DNA from: Actinophytocola algeriensis
GTDB lineage: Bacteria; Actinomycetota; Actinomycetes; Mycobacteriales; Pseudonocardiaceae
NCBI RefSeq assembly: GCF_014203735.1
Contig: NZ_JACHJQ010000011.1
Location: 124,001 to 188,000, forward strand
Reading direction: 5' to 3'
Length of the DNA stretch: 64,000 nucleotides
Shown: piece after piece, positions 20,896 through 31,314 of the stretch
Position numbering within the stretch: the stretch's first letter is position 1
How the letters are laid out: each line of letters opens with the position of its first letter
The notes under the pieces: generated by a model
What the model was told of the DNA's origin: nothing
Database searches by the model: none
What the model saw: only the letters and a program-made list of their open reading frames with translations
Made by a program: the position numbers and the translations under genes

Positions 20896-21333
20896 TCACG
20901 ACCAACCCACGACCTCGCGGTGCTCGACCGCGAGGCAGCGGTCCATGACCACGTCCAGGCCGCCGTCGGCGGCGATCACGGCGGCTTCCGGGGAGATCAC
21001 GCCGAGTTGCAGCCACAGCGCGCCAGCGCCGACGTCCACCGCGTCCTTCGCGATCCCCGGCGCGTGCTCCGGGCGGCGGAACACGTCCACGACGTCGATG
21101 TGCTCCGGCACGTCCGCGAGCGAGGAGTACGCGGTCAGGCCCTGCCACGACGTCAGCGCCGGGTTCACCGGGAACACCGTCAGGCCTGCGCTCACCAGGT
21201 ACCTGGCGATGCCGAAGCTGGGGCGTGCGGGGTTGGCGCTGAGCCCCACGACGGCCACGGTGCGTGACTCGTGCACGAGTCGTTCGATCACCGCGAGGTC
21301 CTGCCAGCGCTCGTCGATCTCGGTTCGCCGCAT
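20896..21333 (-). CDS. CoA-binding (YccU/Rossmann) domain protein
   Basis: A 145-residue single-domain protein with a CoA-binding Rossmann fold: AVVGLSANPARPSFGIARYL, FPVNPALTSWQG, DVVDVFRRPEHAPGIAKDAV and ALWLQLGVISPEAAVIAADG. It resembles the N-terminal domain of succinyl-CoA synthetase alpha. Stand-alone members have no firm biochemical role. ATG 21333 gives the typical N-terminus; a GTG 18 bases earlier is possible. It is divergent from the prenyl synthase gene across about 48 bp. Confidence 0.85.
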   Translation of the reverse strand: MRRTEIDERWQDLAVIERLVHESRTVAVVGLSANPARPSFGIARYLVSAGLTVFPVNPALTSWQGLTAYSSLADVPEHIDVVDVFRRPEHAPGIAKDAVDVGAGALWLQLGVISPEAAVIAADGGLDVVMDRCLAVEHREVVGWS

Positions 21334-21381
21334 GCTTCCAGTGTGCTCCACCCACAGCGGACCGGCGTACTCTGCGGGGAC

Positions 21382-22173
21382 GTGACACCAGCCTGGCGGA
21401 GATTCCGCAAGAAAGCGGCGAAGCTCGTCTACGGCCTCTACGACAAGCGTCTGTCCCAGCAGGCCGCGGGCCGCCATCCGCGGCATGTCGGGGTCGTGCT
21501 CGACGGCAACAGACGATGGGCGCGGGAGGCCGGCTTCACCGACGTGAAGCACGGGCACATCGCGGGCGCGAACCGCATCGCCGACCTGCTCGGCTGGTGC
21601 GTCGAGGCCGAGGTCGAGCTGGTCACCCTGTGGCTGCTGTCGACCGACAACGTCCTGCGGCCCGAGGCGGAACTGAAGCCGTTGTTGCAGGTCATCGAGG
21701 GTGTGGCCGACGAGCTGGCCGAGCCGGGCCGCAACTGGCGGCTGCGCGTCATCGGCGCGCTGGACGTGCTCCCGGAGGAGACCGCGTCCCGCCTGTCCGC
21801 CGCCGCGCGACGGACCGAGGACCGCACCGGCATGGAGGTCAACATCGCGGTCGGCTACGGCGGCCGTCGCGAGATCGCCGACGCCGTGCGCAAGCTGCTG
21901 CAGAGCCACGCCGAGTCCGGGAAGACCATCGAGGAGCTGGTCGAGGTCCTGGACGTTGACCACATCGCCGAGCACCTGTACACGTCCGGGCAGCCGGACC
22001 CCGACCTGGTGATCAGGACGTCCGGGGAACAGCGGCTGTCCGGATTCCTGCTGTGGCAGTCGGCGCACTCGGAGTTCTGGTTCTGCGAGGCGTACTGGCC
22101 GGACTTCCGGCGCACCGACTTCCTGCGTGCGTTGCGCGACTACGCCATTCGCCATCGACGCTTCGGCTCATAA
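21382..22173 (+). CDS. Short-chain cis-prenyltransferase (Z,E-farnesyl diphosphate synthase type)
   Basis: A 263-residue undecaprenyl-synthase-family enzyme. Motifs are HVGVVLDGNRRWARE with catalytic Asp41, AVGYGGRREIADAVR, and a C-terminal block that includes DPDLVIRTSGEQRLSGFLLW. It matches Rv1086, which makes omega,E,Z-farnesyl diphosphate, the primer for decaprenyl phosphate in mycobacteria. The GTG at 21382 (MTPAWRRFRKKAAKLVYGLY) is chosen because it begins at the family N-terminus; the frame is open to 21271. A strong terminator follows 2 bp after the stop. Confidence 0.9.
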   Translation: MTPAWRRFRKKAAKLVYGLYDKRLSQQAAGRHPRHVGVVLDGNRRWAREAGFTDVKHGHIAGANRIADLLGWCVEAEVELVTLWLLSTDNVLRPEAELKPLLQVIEGVADELAEPGRNWRLRVIGALDVLPEETASRLSAAARRTEDRTGMEVNIAVGYGGRREIADAVRKLLQSHAESGKTIEELVEVLDVDHIAEHLYTSGQPDPDLVIRTSGEQRLSGFLLWQSAHSEFWFCEAYWPDFRRTDFLRALRDYAIRHRRFGS

Positions 22174-22175
22174 CA

Positions 22176-22215
22176 CAACAACGCGGGCTCCGGAAAACCG
22201 GGGTCCGCGTTGTTG
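22176..22215. terminator. Strong terminator after the prenyl synthase
   Basis: Outer stem CAACAACGCGG/CCGCGTTGTTG and inner stem CCGG-AAAA-CCGG form one long hairpin just after the stop codon. It is symmetric enough to act in both directions. Confidence 0.85.
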
Positions 22216-22911
22216 ATTGCCGCGGAAATGGGCACCGACCACGAGGGAGGCGGCACCGCAGCACGTCACGCTGCTCGGCCGGGCTCGCGCTGGCGACCGC
22301 CGGGGCGAGCATCGAGAGGCCGACACGCTCCATCTCCTTCAACATCAGGGGTATCGGGAAACGTCACGGGTCCGTTTCTTTGCACTCCGTCGGGCATGAA
22401 GCAATCGACGTTCCGCCGTTCGCCTTGTCAATACTCCATCGTGCGACAAAGCTCCGAAATATTCACTATTTCTGGGTTTGAAGTCATTGCTTCTCGATCA
22501 CTGCGTGATCAAGTCCTCTCGTCTTTTCGCAGGTAGACGGCATGTGGCCGCCAGGTGTCGCCCAGTTGACGGATGATCCGAACTGGCAAGTTGATCACTC
22601 CGGGTAGTCGGGTCGGTGCGCGCAAGCGGCATTAGCGTGGATCTGGTGTCTCGGTCACGAAACGAAAATCACCTGCGTGGCTGCCTGTCCGAGAAGCCGA
22701 TCCACGGGTAGCGTCCAAAGTGACGGGTCGTGCCCACGCGGTCCGTCCCGGGAGGCCCTGGTCGTGACGGCAACGATCGCGAGGGGGCCGGCACCCGGCC
22801 CTCGTGGGCGGTGCGGCTGACGCTTCGGCGCAGACGGATCGCCTGCTCAGGGAGGTGCCTGGCCCTTCGAGGAACACGCGGACGTCGGTGCGCGTTCGCC
22901 GAGGAGTTGCC
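22216..22911. other. Long, partly AT-rich region upstream of phoH2
   Basis: About 700 bp without a convincing gene. 22386-22540 is clearly more AT-rich than its surroundings and holds TTGACA on the minus strand (near 22428-22433) and the small palindrome GATCAC-TGC-GTGATC (22496-22510). A minus-strand frame from 22345 (MLKEMERVGLSMLAPAVASA) runs into the terminator and then antisense through the prenyl synthase gene. A G+C-rich hairpin, CGAGGG...CCCTCG, lies at 22780-22804, perhaps in the phoH2 5' leader. I see no known riboswitch. Confidence 0.4.
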
Positions 22912-24255
22912 GTGACTGCTTCGCATTCCTCTTCTCCCGATCCTGGCGACCAGCGCCGGACGTACGTGTTGGACACCTCTGTCCTGCTGTCGGACCCATG
23001 GGCGATGTCCCGATTCGACGAGCACGCGGTTGTCCTGCCGCTGGTGGTCATCAACGAGTTGGAGGGCAAACGTCATCACCCGGAGCTTGGCTGGTTCGCC
23101 AGAGAGGCCCTTCGGATACTGGATGACCTGCGGAAACGCCACGGGCGACTCGACGCGCCCGTCCCGGTGGGCACGGCAGGCGGCACGCTGCACGTCGAGC
23201 TGAACCACTCCGACCCGGCGGTCCTGCCGTCCGGGTTCCGCACCGACACGAACGACTCCCGGATCCTCGCGTGCGCGCTCAACATGGCCGCGCACACGCA
23301 GGGGGTCGCGCTCATCACCAAGGACATGCCGCTGCGGATCAAGGCGGCGTCGGTGGGCCTGGACGTCGACGAGTACCGCGCGCACGAGGTCACGCCGTCC
23401 GGGTGGACCGGCATGGTGGACCTCGACGTCGCGGCGGAGACGCTGGACGTGCTCTACCGCGAGGGCACCGCCGAGCTGTCCGACTTCGGCGTCACGTCCC
23501 CGGTCGACTTCCCGACGAACACGGGTCTGCGGCTGCTGTCCGGGTCGCAGAGCGCGCTGGGCCGGGTCACCAACAACAAGCAGGTGCAGCTGGTCCGCGG
23601 CGACCGGGAGGCGTTCGGCCTGCACGGCCGCTCCGCGGAGCAGCGGATCGCGCTGGACCTGCTGCTCGACCCGGAGGTCGGCATCATCTCGCTCGGCGGC
23701 CGCGCGGGCACCGGCAAGTCGGCGCTCGCGCTGTGCGCGGGCCTCGAGGCGGTGATGGAGCGCAACCTGCACCGCAAGGTCGTGGTGTTCCGTCCGGTGT
23801 ACGCGGTCGGTGGCCAGGACCTCGGTTACCTGCCGGGTTCCGAGACCGAGAAGATGCAGCCATGGGCGCAGGCGGTGTTCGACACCCTCGGCGCGCTCGT
23901 CAGCCAGCCCGTGATCGACGAGGTGCTCGACCGCGGGATGCTCGAGGTACTGCCGCTGACCCACATCCGCGGCCGCTCCCTTCACGACTCGTTCGTCATC
24001 GTCGACGAGGCGCAGTCACTGGAACGCAACGTGCTCCTGACCGTGTTGTCGCGACTCGGTTCCGGCTCGCGGGTGGTGCTCACGCACGACGTCGCCCAGC
24101 GCGACAACCTGCGCGTCGGCCGGTACGACGGCGTGGCGGCGGTGATCGAGAAACTCAAGGGTCATCCGCTGTTCGCGCACGTGACGTTGACGAGGTCCGA
24201 ACGGTCGCCGATCGCCGCGCTGGTGACGGAGATGCTGGAGGACCACGGGGCATAG
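22912..24255 (+). CDS. phoH2: PhoH2: PIN-domain RNase fused to PhoH ATPase/helicase
   Basis: A 447-residue protein. The N-terminal PIN nuclease domain has [14 protein letters not shown], a conserved Glu in INELEGK, and [12 protein letters not shown] giving the acidic site. The C-terminal PhoH domain has Walker [13 protein letters not shown] and Walker [13 protein letters not shown]. In mycobacteria this fusion acts as a sequence-specific RNA helicase and RNase, with a small antitoxin-like ORF upstream; no such ORF is evident here. GTG 22912 is chosen, with GAGGAG 5 bases upstream. It matches Rv1095. Confidence 0.93.
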   Translation: MTASHSSSPDPGDQRRTYVLDTSVLLSDPWAMSRFDEHAVVLPLVVINELEGKRHHPELGWFAREALRILDDLRKRHGRLDAPVPVGTAGGTLHVELNHSDPAVLPSGFRTDTNDSRILACALNMAAHTQGVALITKDMPLRIKAASVGLDVDEYRAHEVTPSGWTGMVDLDVAAETLDVLYREGTAELSDFGVTSPVDFPTNTGLRLLSGSQSALGRVTNNKQVQLVRGDREAFGLHGRSAEQRIALDLLLDPEVGIISLGGRAGTGKSALALCAGLEAVMERNLHRKVVVFRPVYAVGGQDLGYLPGSETEKMQPWAQAVFDTLGALVSQPVIDEVLDRGMLEVLPLTHIRGRSLHDSFVIVDEAQSLERNVLLTVLSRLGSGSRVVLTHDVAQRDNLRVGRYDGVAAVIEKLKGHPLFAHVTLTRSERSPIAALVTEMLEDHGA

Positions 24256-24329
24256 GTAGGGGTAACCCCCGGTCTGATTCGGGAGTTTCCCTGATGGTTT
24301 GACGGTCGTCGGAACGAGACCGTTGAGCC

Positions 24330-25010
24330 ATGGCAAACCTGGCTCTCACCTCCCGTTCGCTGCCGGTCCGCGGCGTGGTCCTCACCGCGCCGCGGCCGGC
24401 GCCCGTCGGTGTCTTCCTTGGTGTGGCCGGGCTGGTTTTCGCCGGACTGCTGATGGGCGGCCTCAACGTTGTCGCCGCCAACCACATGAACCCCCTGAAC
24501 ACGACGATGTCCGACTACGTGTTCGTCCCGGGCGCGGGCTGGATGTTCCCGGCCGCCCTGCTGGCGATGTGCGTCGCGGGCGCCGGTGTCGGCATTGGAC
24601 TGTCGGCTCGCGGACTGCTGAGCGGGGTGCTGCCGAAACTGACGCTCGGCCTGGCGATGCTGGCTTTGGTGCTGGCAGCGGCGTTCGAGACGGACCTGGG
24701 TGACCAGTCGGTGACGCTGTCCGCACAGATCCACCGCTACGCGGCCGGAGTCGTGTTCTTCTGCGTACCGATCACGGCGGTACTGGTGGCACGACGGATG
24801 GCCGGGCGACGCGCGCTCTACCTGGGTGCCGCGGTCGCGACGGTGCTGTTGGCACTGTTCCTGACCTGCCACCTCGGCCCGATGCCGGACGCACTGGGCG
24901 AGCTGAGCGGCTTGCTGCAGCGGCTGCTGTTCGTGGCGGAGCTGGCGGTGCTGGGGCAGTTGGTGTGGGTCGCGTCCCGCGCGCCGGTCGAGTACGCACT
25001 GGCCGCATGA
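24330..25010 (+). CDS. DUF998 multi-pass membrane protein
   Basis: A 226-residue protein with about six transmembrane helices: GVFLGVAGLVFAGLLMGGL, GWMFPAALLAMCVAGAGVG, LTLGLAMLALVLAAAF, VVFFCVPITAVLVA, LYLGAAVATVLLALFLTCHL and LLFVAELAVLGQLVWVA. The conserved MSDYVFVPGAGW after helix 1 is the DUF998 signature. Function unknown. It is transcribed towards, and is convergent with, the small-RNA-like array that begins 31 bp after its stop. Confidence 0.82.
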   Translation: MANLALTSRSLPVRGVVLTAPRPAPVGVFLGVAGLVFAGLLMGGLNVVAANHMNPLNTTMSDYVFVPGAGWMFPAALLAMCVAGAGVGIGLSARGLLSGVLPKLTLGLAMLALVLAAAFETDLGDQSVTLSAQIHRYAAGVVFFCVPITAVLVARRMAGRRALYLGAAVATVLLALFLTCHLGPMPDALGELSGLLQRLLFVAELAVLGQLVWVASRAPVEYALAA

Positions 25011-25040
25011 CCGCCGACACGGTCTCGCGGACTCGCCGGA

Positions 25041-25110
25041 CCGATTGAACGGTCCATTCAATCGACCCGGGGGTCCCCCGTTCTTCAACACTACCGGAGG
25101 GCACCGACAT
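25041..25110 (-). ncRNA. Array unit 1: PafBC-like promoter and candidate double-hairpin RNA
   Basis: On the minus strand ATGTCGGTG (25110-25102), 8 bases, then TAGTGT (25093-25088) fits TTGTCRGTG-N8-TAnnnT with one mismatch. A start about 7 bases later would begin an RNA at about 25081 that folds CGGGG-GAC-CCCCG and then the GATTGAA/TTCAATC hairpin (25064-25042). Transcription is inferred. Confidence 0.5.
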
Positions 25111-25162
25111 TTCCGGCCCACTCAGGTCGGGAACGTCGGAACACCGTCCGATGGTGTGATCT

Positions 25163-25230
25163 CCGATTGAAAGTCCCATTCAATCGCCCAGGGGGACCCC
25201 TGATTTCACGGTACCATCGGCCACCGATGT
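25163..25230 (-). ncRNA. Array unit 2: PafBC-like promoter and candidate double-hairpin RNA
   Basis: On the minus strand ACATCGGTG (25230-25222), 8 bases, then TACCGT (25213-25208). The -35 is the weakest of the three; the -10 and spacing are exact. The predicted RNA starts near 25201 with CAGGG/CCCUG, then the GATTGAA/TTCAATC hairpin (25186-25164), one base closer than in unit 3. Confidence 0.48.
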
Positions 25231-25282
25231 TTTTGGCTCTGTTGAGCCGTTGTGGGGCGATGTGTGCCTGATCGTGTGGTCA

Positions 25283-25351
25283 CCGATTGAATGGACCGTT
25301 CAATCGGCACGGGGGTCCCCGTACTTTCATGGTAGCGGCGAGCACCGACAA
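25283..25351 (-). ncRNA. Array unit 3: PafBC-like promoter and candidate double-hairpin RNA
   Basis: On the minus strand TTGTCGGTG (25351-25343), 8 bases, then TACCAT (25334-25329) is a full match to TTGTCRGTG-N8-TAnnnT. The 15 bases CGGAAATTGTCGGTG are identical to those upstream of the ligase gene at 28773-28759. The predicted RNA begins near 25322 with ACGGG/CCCGU, then the GATTGAA/TTCAATC hairpin (25307-25283). Confidence 0.55.
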
Positions 25352-25428
25352 TTTCCGCTCGTGTGGGCCTTGTCGTCGGAAACATTGCTCGATGGTGTGT
25401 ACTCCGATTGAAAGGTCCTTTCAATCGG

Positions 25429-25739
25429 TCAGCGGGGGTCGTTCGCATCACTCGGTGATCGGTCAGTTGGGGGTTCGTGGGTGGTCATGACGTCCGTTCG
25501 CGGAACCAAGTGCGGTCGTCAGGCTTACCCCGGCGGTCCTGTGTGACCAGATCAGACAGTTGTGGGATGCGCAGTGGTTGAGGATGCGTTCTCACGGCTG
25601 ATCTCCAGCCACTCGGTAGCGAAACCGTTGATGTGCGTTGGTCTCGACGCCGAAGGACTGGATTCTGCCAGGCCACTCGGCAGGTTTCCTCGCCCGTGGC
25701 TTCCACCACCAGCGGTGGTCGGGTGGCGGACTTCGTCGG
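25429..25739. other. Spacer between the array and guaB1
   Basis: No convincing gene on either strand. On the minus strand, just after the guaB1 stop, the stem-loop around CCACCGCTGGTGG (near 25708-25725) could terminate guaB1 transcription. A minus-strand open frame at 25485-25709 has no recognisable features. Confidence 0.4.
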
Positions 25740-28737
<2,998 letters not shown>

Positions 28738-28744
28738 GTCAGCC

Positions 28745-28767
28745 ATCATGCACCGCGGCACCGACAA
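28745..28767 (-). promoter_or_regulatory. PafBC-type (RecA-NDp) DNA-damage promoter of ligB
   Basis: TTGTCGGTG (28767-28759), 8 bases, then CATGAT (28750-28745): a full match to the -35-like part of TTGTCRGTG-N8-TAnnnT and one mismatch in the -10. The start point would fall at about 28737, exactly the GTG start codon. The same 15-base block occurs in unit 3 of the array at 25357-25343. A TGTGGACAA (DnaA-box complement) lies at 28790-28798. Confidence 0.6.
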
Positions 28768-28866
28768 TTTCCGGGGAGCGGATCCGGCCTGTGGACAACC
28801 GGGCCGCGCGTTGACCTTGACCAAGGGGCAAGGCGCAGGCTGGCGACGTCCAAACGAGGAGGGGTC

Positions 28867-29886
28867 GTGGAGCTGCTCACCATCGGCGAGTTCGCCAGGG
28901 CGTCCCGTCTGTCCGCCAAGGCCTTGCGGCTCTACGACGAGCTCGGGCTGCTGCGGCCCGCCGTCGTCGACCCGTTCAACGGGTACCGGCGGTACTCGCC
29001 CGACCAGCTGGAGACCGCGCGCGTCGTGGCCTGGCTGCGCCGGATCGGGATGCCGCTCGCCGAGATCCGGGCCGTGGTCGCCATGCCGGGGGACCAGGCC
29101 GCGGAGGCCGTCGCGGGGTACTGGCGGCAGGTCGAGGCCGACACCGACGACAAGCGCCAGCTCGCGGCCGTCCTCGTCGAGTATCTGTCCGGGAAGGGCG
29201 TTGCCGTGTCCACATCTCTTGCTGTCAAGTACGCCGTACGCACCGATCGCGGCCTGGTCCGGTCCGCCAACCAGGACTTCGCGTTCGCCGGGGAGAAGGT
29301 CTTCGCCGTCGCCGACGGGTTCGGGCACCACGGGACCCGGGCCTCCCGGGCCGCGGTCGAAGCCGTGCGGCAGGTCGCGGTCGGCGACCTCCTCAACGCC
29401 ATGGACGACGCCGCGCGGAGCGCGAGCGAGGCCGTGCAAGGGCTCGACGACAGCGGCACCACGCTCACGGCCCTCATCTGGGAGGGGTCACAGCTCGGGC
29501 TCGTCCACATCGGTGACTCGCGCGCCTACCTCCTGCGCGACGGCGAGCTCTTCCAGATCACGCACGACGACACGGTCGTCCAGTCCATGGTGGACGAGGG
29601 GAAGCTGATGCCGGAAGAGGTCGCTTCGCACCCGCGGCGGGCCATCCTGCTCAAGGCGCTCACCGGTGGTGTGAGCCCCGGCGTGCAGGTGCGGGACGTC
29701 CAGGCGGGGGACCGCTACCTGCTCTCGTCCGACGGGTTGCACACCGTGCTGGACCTCGGCACCATCCGGCGCGTGCTCGCCGACGAGGAACCGCAGGAGG
29801 CCGTCGACCGGCTGGTGCGGCTCGCCAACGAGGCGGGCGGGCCCGACAACATCAGCTGCGTCGTCGCTCACCTCATCGCACAGTGA
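28867..29886 (+). CDS. MerR-type DNA-binding domain fused to a PP2C-family Ser/Thr phosphatase
   Basis: A 339-residue fusion. Residues 1-70 are a MerR winged helix (LLTIGEFARASRLSAKALRL, DPFNGYRRYSPDQLETAR) and residues 70-110 the dimerisation helix. From about residue 118 a PP2C phosphatase follows with TDRGLVRSANQDFAF, AVADGFGHHGTR (Gly-His-His instead of the usual Gly-Gly-His), DSGTTLTAL, GLVHIGDSRAYLL, LLSSDGLHTVL and GGPDNISCVVA, so the metal-binding aspartates are kept. GAGGAGGGG precedes GTG 28867. It probably links protein phosphorylation to transcription; target genes and phosphoproteins are unknown. Its last 14 bases overlap the convergent MocR gene. Confidence 0.88.
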   Translation: MELLTIGEFARASRLSAKALRLYDELGLLRPAVVDPFNGYRRYSPDQLETARVVAWLRRIGMPLAEIRAVVAMPGDQAAEAVAGYWRQVEADTDDKRQLAAVLVEYLSGKGVAVSTSLAVKYAVRTDRGLVRSANQDFAFAGEKVFAVADGFGHHGTRASRAAVEAVRQVAVGDLLNAMDDAARSASEAVQGLDDSGTTLTALIWEGSQLGLVHIGDSRAYLLRDGELFQITHDDTVVQSMVDEGKLMPEEVASHPRRAILLKALTGGVSPGVQVRDVQAGDRYLLSSDGLHTVLDLGTIRRVLADEEPQEAVDRLVRLANEAGGPDNISCVVAHLIAQ

Positions 29887-31273
29887 CCGCGATTTCCCTT
29901 ACTGCTTCCCGTAATCGATCGGGTGAGGTGGCGGCGTACCCGATCACCAGTCCGGGGTACGTGCCCAACTGCGTGTAGCTGGAAAGGGCGGGTGCGTGGA
30001 TGCCCGCATCATCCAATCGTTGCGACACAACGGAATCGTCGGTCCCCGCAGGTAGCCTGAGCACAACATGAAGGCCGGCTGCGACGCCGACCGGTTGCCA
30101 CGCGGGCAAGTGCTCGGCCACCGCCGTCAACAACGCATCTCGACGGCGGCGGTAGGCGGCACGTGTGCGGCGCAGATGGCGGTCGTAACCACCGCCACGC
30201 AGCAGCCTCGCGAACGCGGCCTGAGGGAGAGGAGAACAACCGAGGTCAGTCAATTGCTTGCGGGACACGATGTTCGCGCGCAACGCGGCGGGCAGCACCA
30301 GCCAGCCGAGTCGCAGAGCGGGTGCGAGCGTCTTGCTCACGCTTCCCAGGTACGCCACGTGGTTCGGGTCCATGGCCTGCATCGCGCGTAGCGCGGGGCG
30401 GTCGTAGCGGTGTTCGGCGTCGTAGTCGTCCTCGATGATCACGCCGTCGTGCTCGCGAGCCCAGGCCAGCAGCGCGTGCCTGCGTGCCGGGTGGAGCGTC
30501 GTGCCGAGCGGGAACTGGTGTGCGGCCGTTACCACGACCGCCCGGACCGAGGCGTGGACAGAGGCGTGGACAGACGATGGCAGCGCGGACACCACCAGTC
30601 CGTCGCGGTCCACCGGCACCGGGACCGGGCGCAGGCCGTGCTCGCGCAGCAGGTTCGCCTGCCCGGGGTGGCCGGGGTCCTCCATGCCGATCGCGTCGTG
30701 GCCATGAGTGCGCAGCACGGCCGTGAGCATCGACAGGGCCTCCGCGCCGCCGTGGGTGATCACCACGTCGTCCGCGGTCGCGGTGACCGCGCGGACCCGG
30801 CCCAGGTACGCGGCCAGTTCCGTGCGCAGCTCCGGCAGACCTGCCGGGTCGGGGTAGCCCAGCGCCTCGTCCGGTAGCTCGGCCAGGGCGGCGCGGGTGG
30901 CCGCCACCCACTCGGCGCGGGGGAACTCGCTCAGCGCGGGCAGGCCTGGACGCAGGTCGTAGCGCCACTGCCTGGCCGTGGGCGCCGGGGGTGGGGCCGG
31001 CGCAGGCGCGGCCAGCGTGGCCGCGACCGCTGTGCCCGAGCCACGCTTGGCGGTCAGGTAGCCCTCGGCCGTGAGCTGGCCGTACGCGGCGGTCACGGTG
31101 CCGCGAGCCACGCCGAGCTGGGCGGCGAGGTCGCGGCTCGACGGGAGGCGCAGGCCGGGCGCGAGCTGTCCGTCGCGGATGGCCCCGCGCAGGGCGGACT
31201 CGACGGCGCGGCCCCGGCCGGACGTGCCGTCGGGGAGCAGCAGTTCCCGCAAAGTGGTCCAGTTAGCACTCAT
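29873..31273 (-). CDS. MocR/PdxR-family regulator (GntR domain plus aminotransferase-like domain)
   Basis: A 466-residue protein. The N-terminal GntR winged helix ([35 protein letters not shown]) is joined by an Ala/Pro linker to a fold-type I aminotransferase domain with IIEDDYDAEHRYD and the PLP lysine in YLGSVSKTLAPALRLGW. Such regulators sense PLP or an amino acid adduct. A 12-bp tandem repeat encodes SSVHASVHASVR within the aminotransferase part. It diverges from an EamA transporter, a common MocR target, across about 40 bp that contain TTACGTATGTACCAATAATT. The target is inferred from position. Confidence 0.9.
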   Translation of the reverse strand: MSANWTTLRELLLPDGTSGRGRAVESALRGAIRDGQLAPGLRLPSSRDLAAQLGVARGTVTAAYGQLTAEGYLTAKRGSGTAVAATLAAPAPAPPPAPTARQWRYDLRPGLPALSEFPRAEWVAATRAALAELPDEALGYPDPAGLPELRTELAAYLGRVRAVTATADDVVITHGGAEALSMLTAVLRTHGHDAIGMEDPGHPGQANLLREHGLRPVPVPVDRDGLVVSALPSSVHASVHASVRAVVVTAAHQFPLGTTLHPARRHALLAWAREHDGVIIEDDYDAEHRYDRPALRAMQAMDPNHVAYLGSVSKTLAPALRLGWLVLPAALRANIVSRKQLTDLGCSPLPQAAFARLLRGGGYDRHLRRTRAAYRRRRDALLTAVAEHLPAWQPVGVAAGLHVVLRLPAGTDDSVVSQRLDDAGIHAPALSSYTQLGTYPGLVIGYAATSPDRLREAVREIAVTVR

Positions 31274-31314
31274 CGAAGTGGAGCTTACGTATGTACCAAT
31301 AATTCGGCGAGGGT

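Larger units (their letters stand above)
25042..25428 (-). repeat. Tandem array of four ~121-bp units, each centred on a GATTGAA-N7-TTCAATC palindrome
   Basis: Palindromes begin at 25042, 25164, 25284 and 25405, i.e. at intervals of 122, 120 and 121 bp. Beside each of the first three is a second, G/C-only inverted repeat (25069-25079, 25189-25202, 25309-25322). Further along, on the minus strand, is a promoter-like element TTGTCGGTG-N8-TAnnnT. Spacer bases between these elements have diverged while element positions are kept. After the palindrome, units 2-4 share CACACCATCG or a close variant. Unit 4 has the palindrome but lacks the second repeat in good form and the promoter motif. No gene follows on the minus strand. 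Confidence 0.8.

Noticed and set aside
22013-22345. A 110-residue minus-strand gene
   Set aside because: Two thirds of it is antisense to the prenyl synthase and passes through its terminator; only the first part is kept as a weak finding.
22540-22911. Riboswitch in the phoH2 leader
   Set aside because: A G+C-rich hairpin is visible but no conserved core of a known riboswitch class could be matched by eye.
25280-25330. Micro-ORFs in the array (MKVRGPPCRLNGPFNR in unit 3, similar in units 1 and 4)
   Set aside because: The start codons lie in the -10 element and would not be in a transcript beginning about 7 bases later. The shared RLNGPFNR is simply the palindrome translated, and unit 2 breaks the frame.
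25042-25427. LexA (SOS) boxes in the array palindromes
   Set aside because: The mycobacterial box is TCGAAC-N4-GTTCGA; here the arms are GATTGAA and TTCAATC with a 7-base centre, so spacing and outer bases do not fit.
25042-25428. CRISPR array
   Set aside because: The repeats are perfect palindromes 120-122 bp apart, only four in number, and the intervening sequences resemble each other; CRISPR spacers are short and unrelated.
25042-25428. Plasmid-type replication iterons
   Set aside because: No replication gene is near, unit length is far above usual iteron spacing, and promoter-like motifs fit better.
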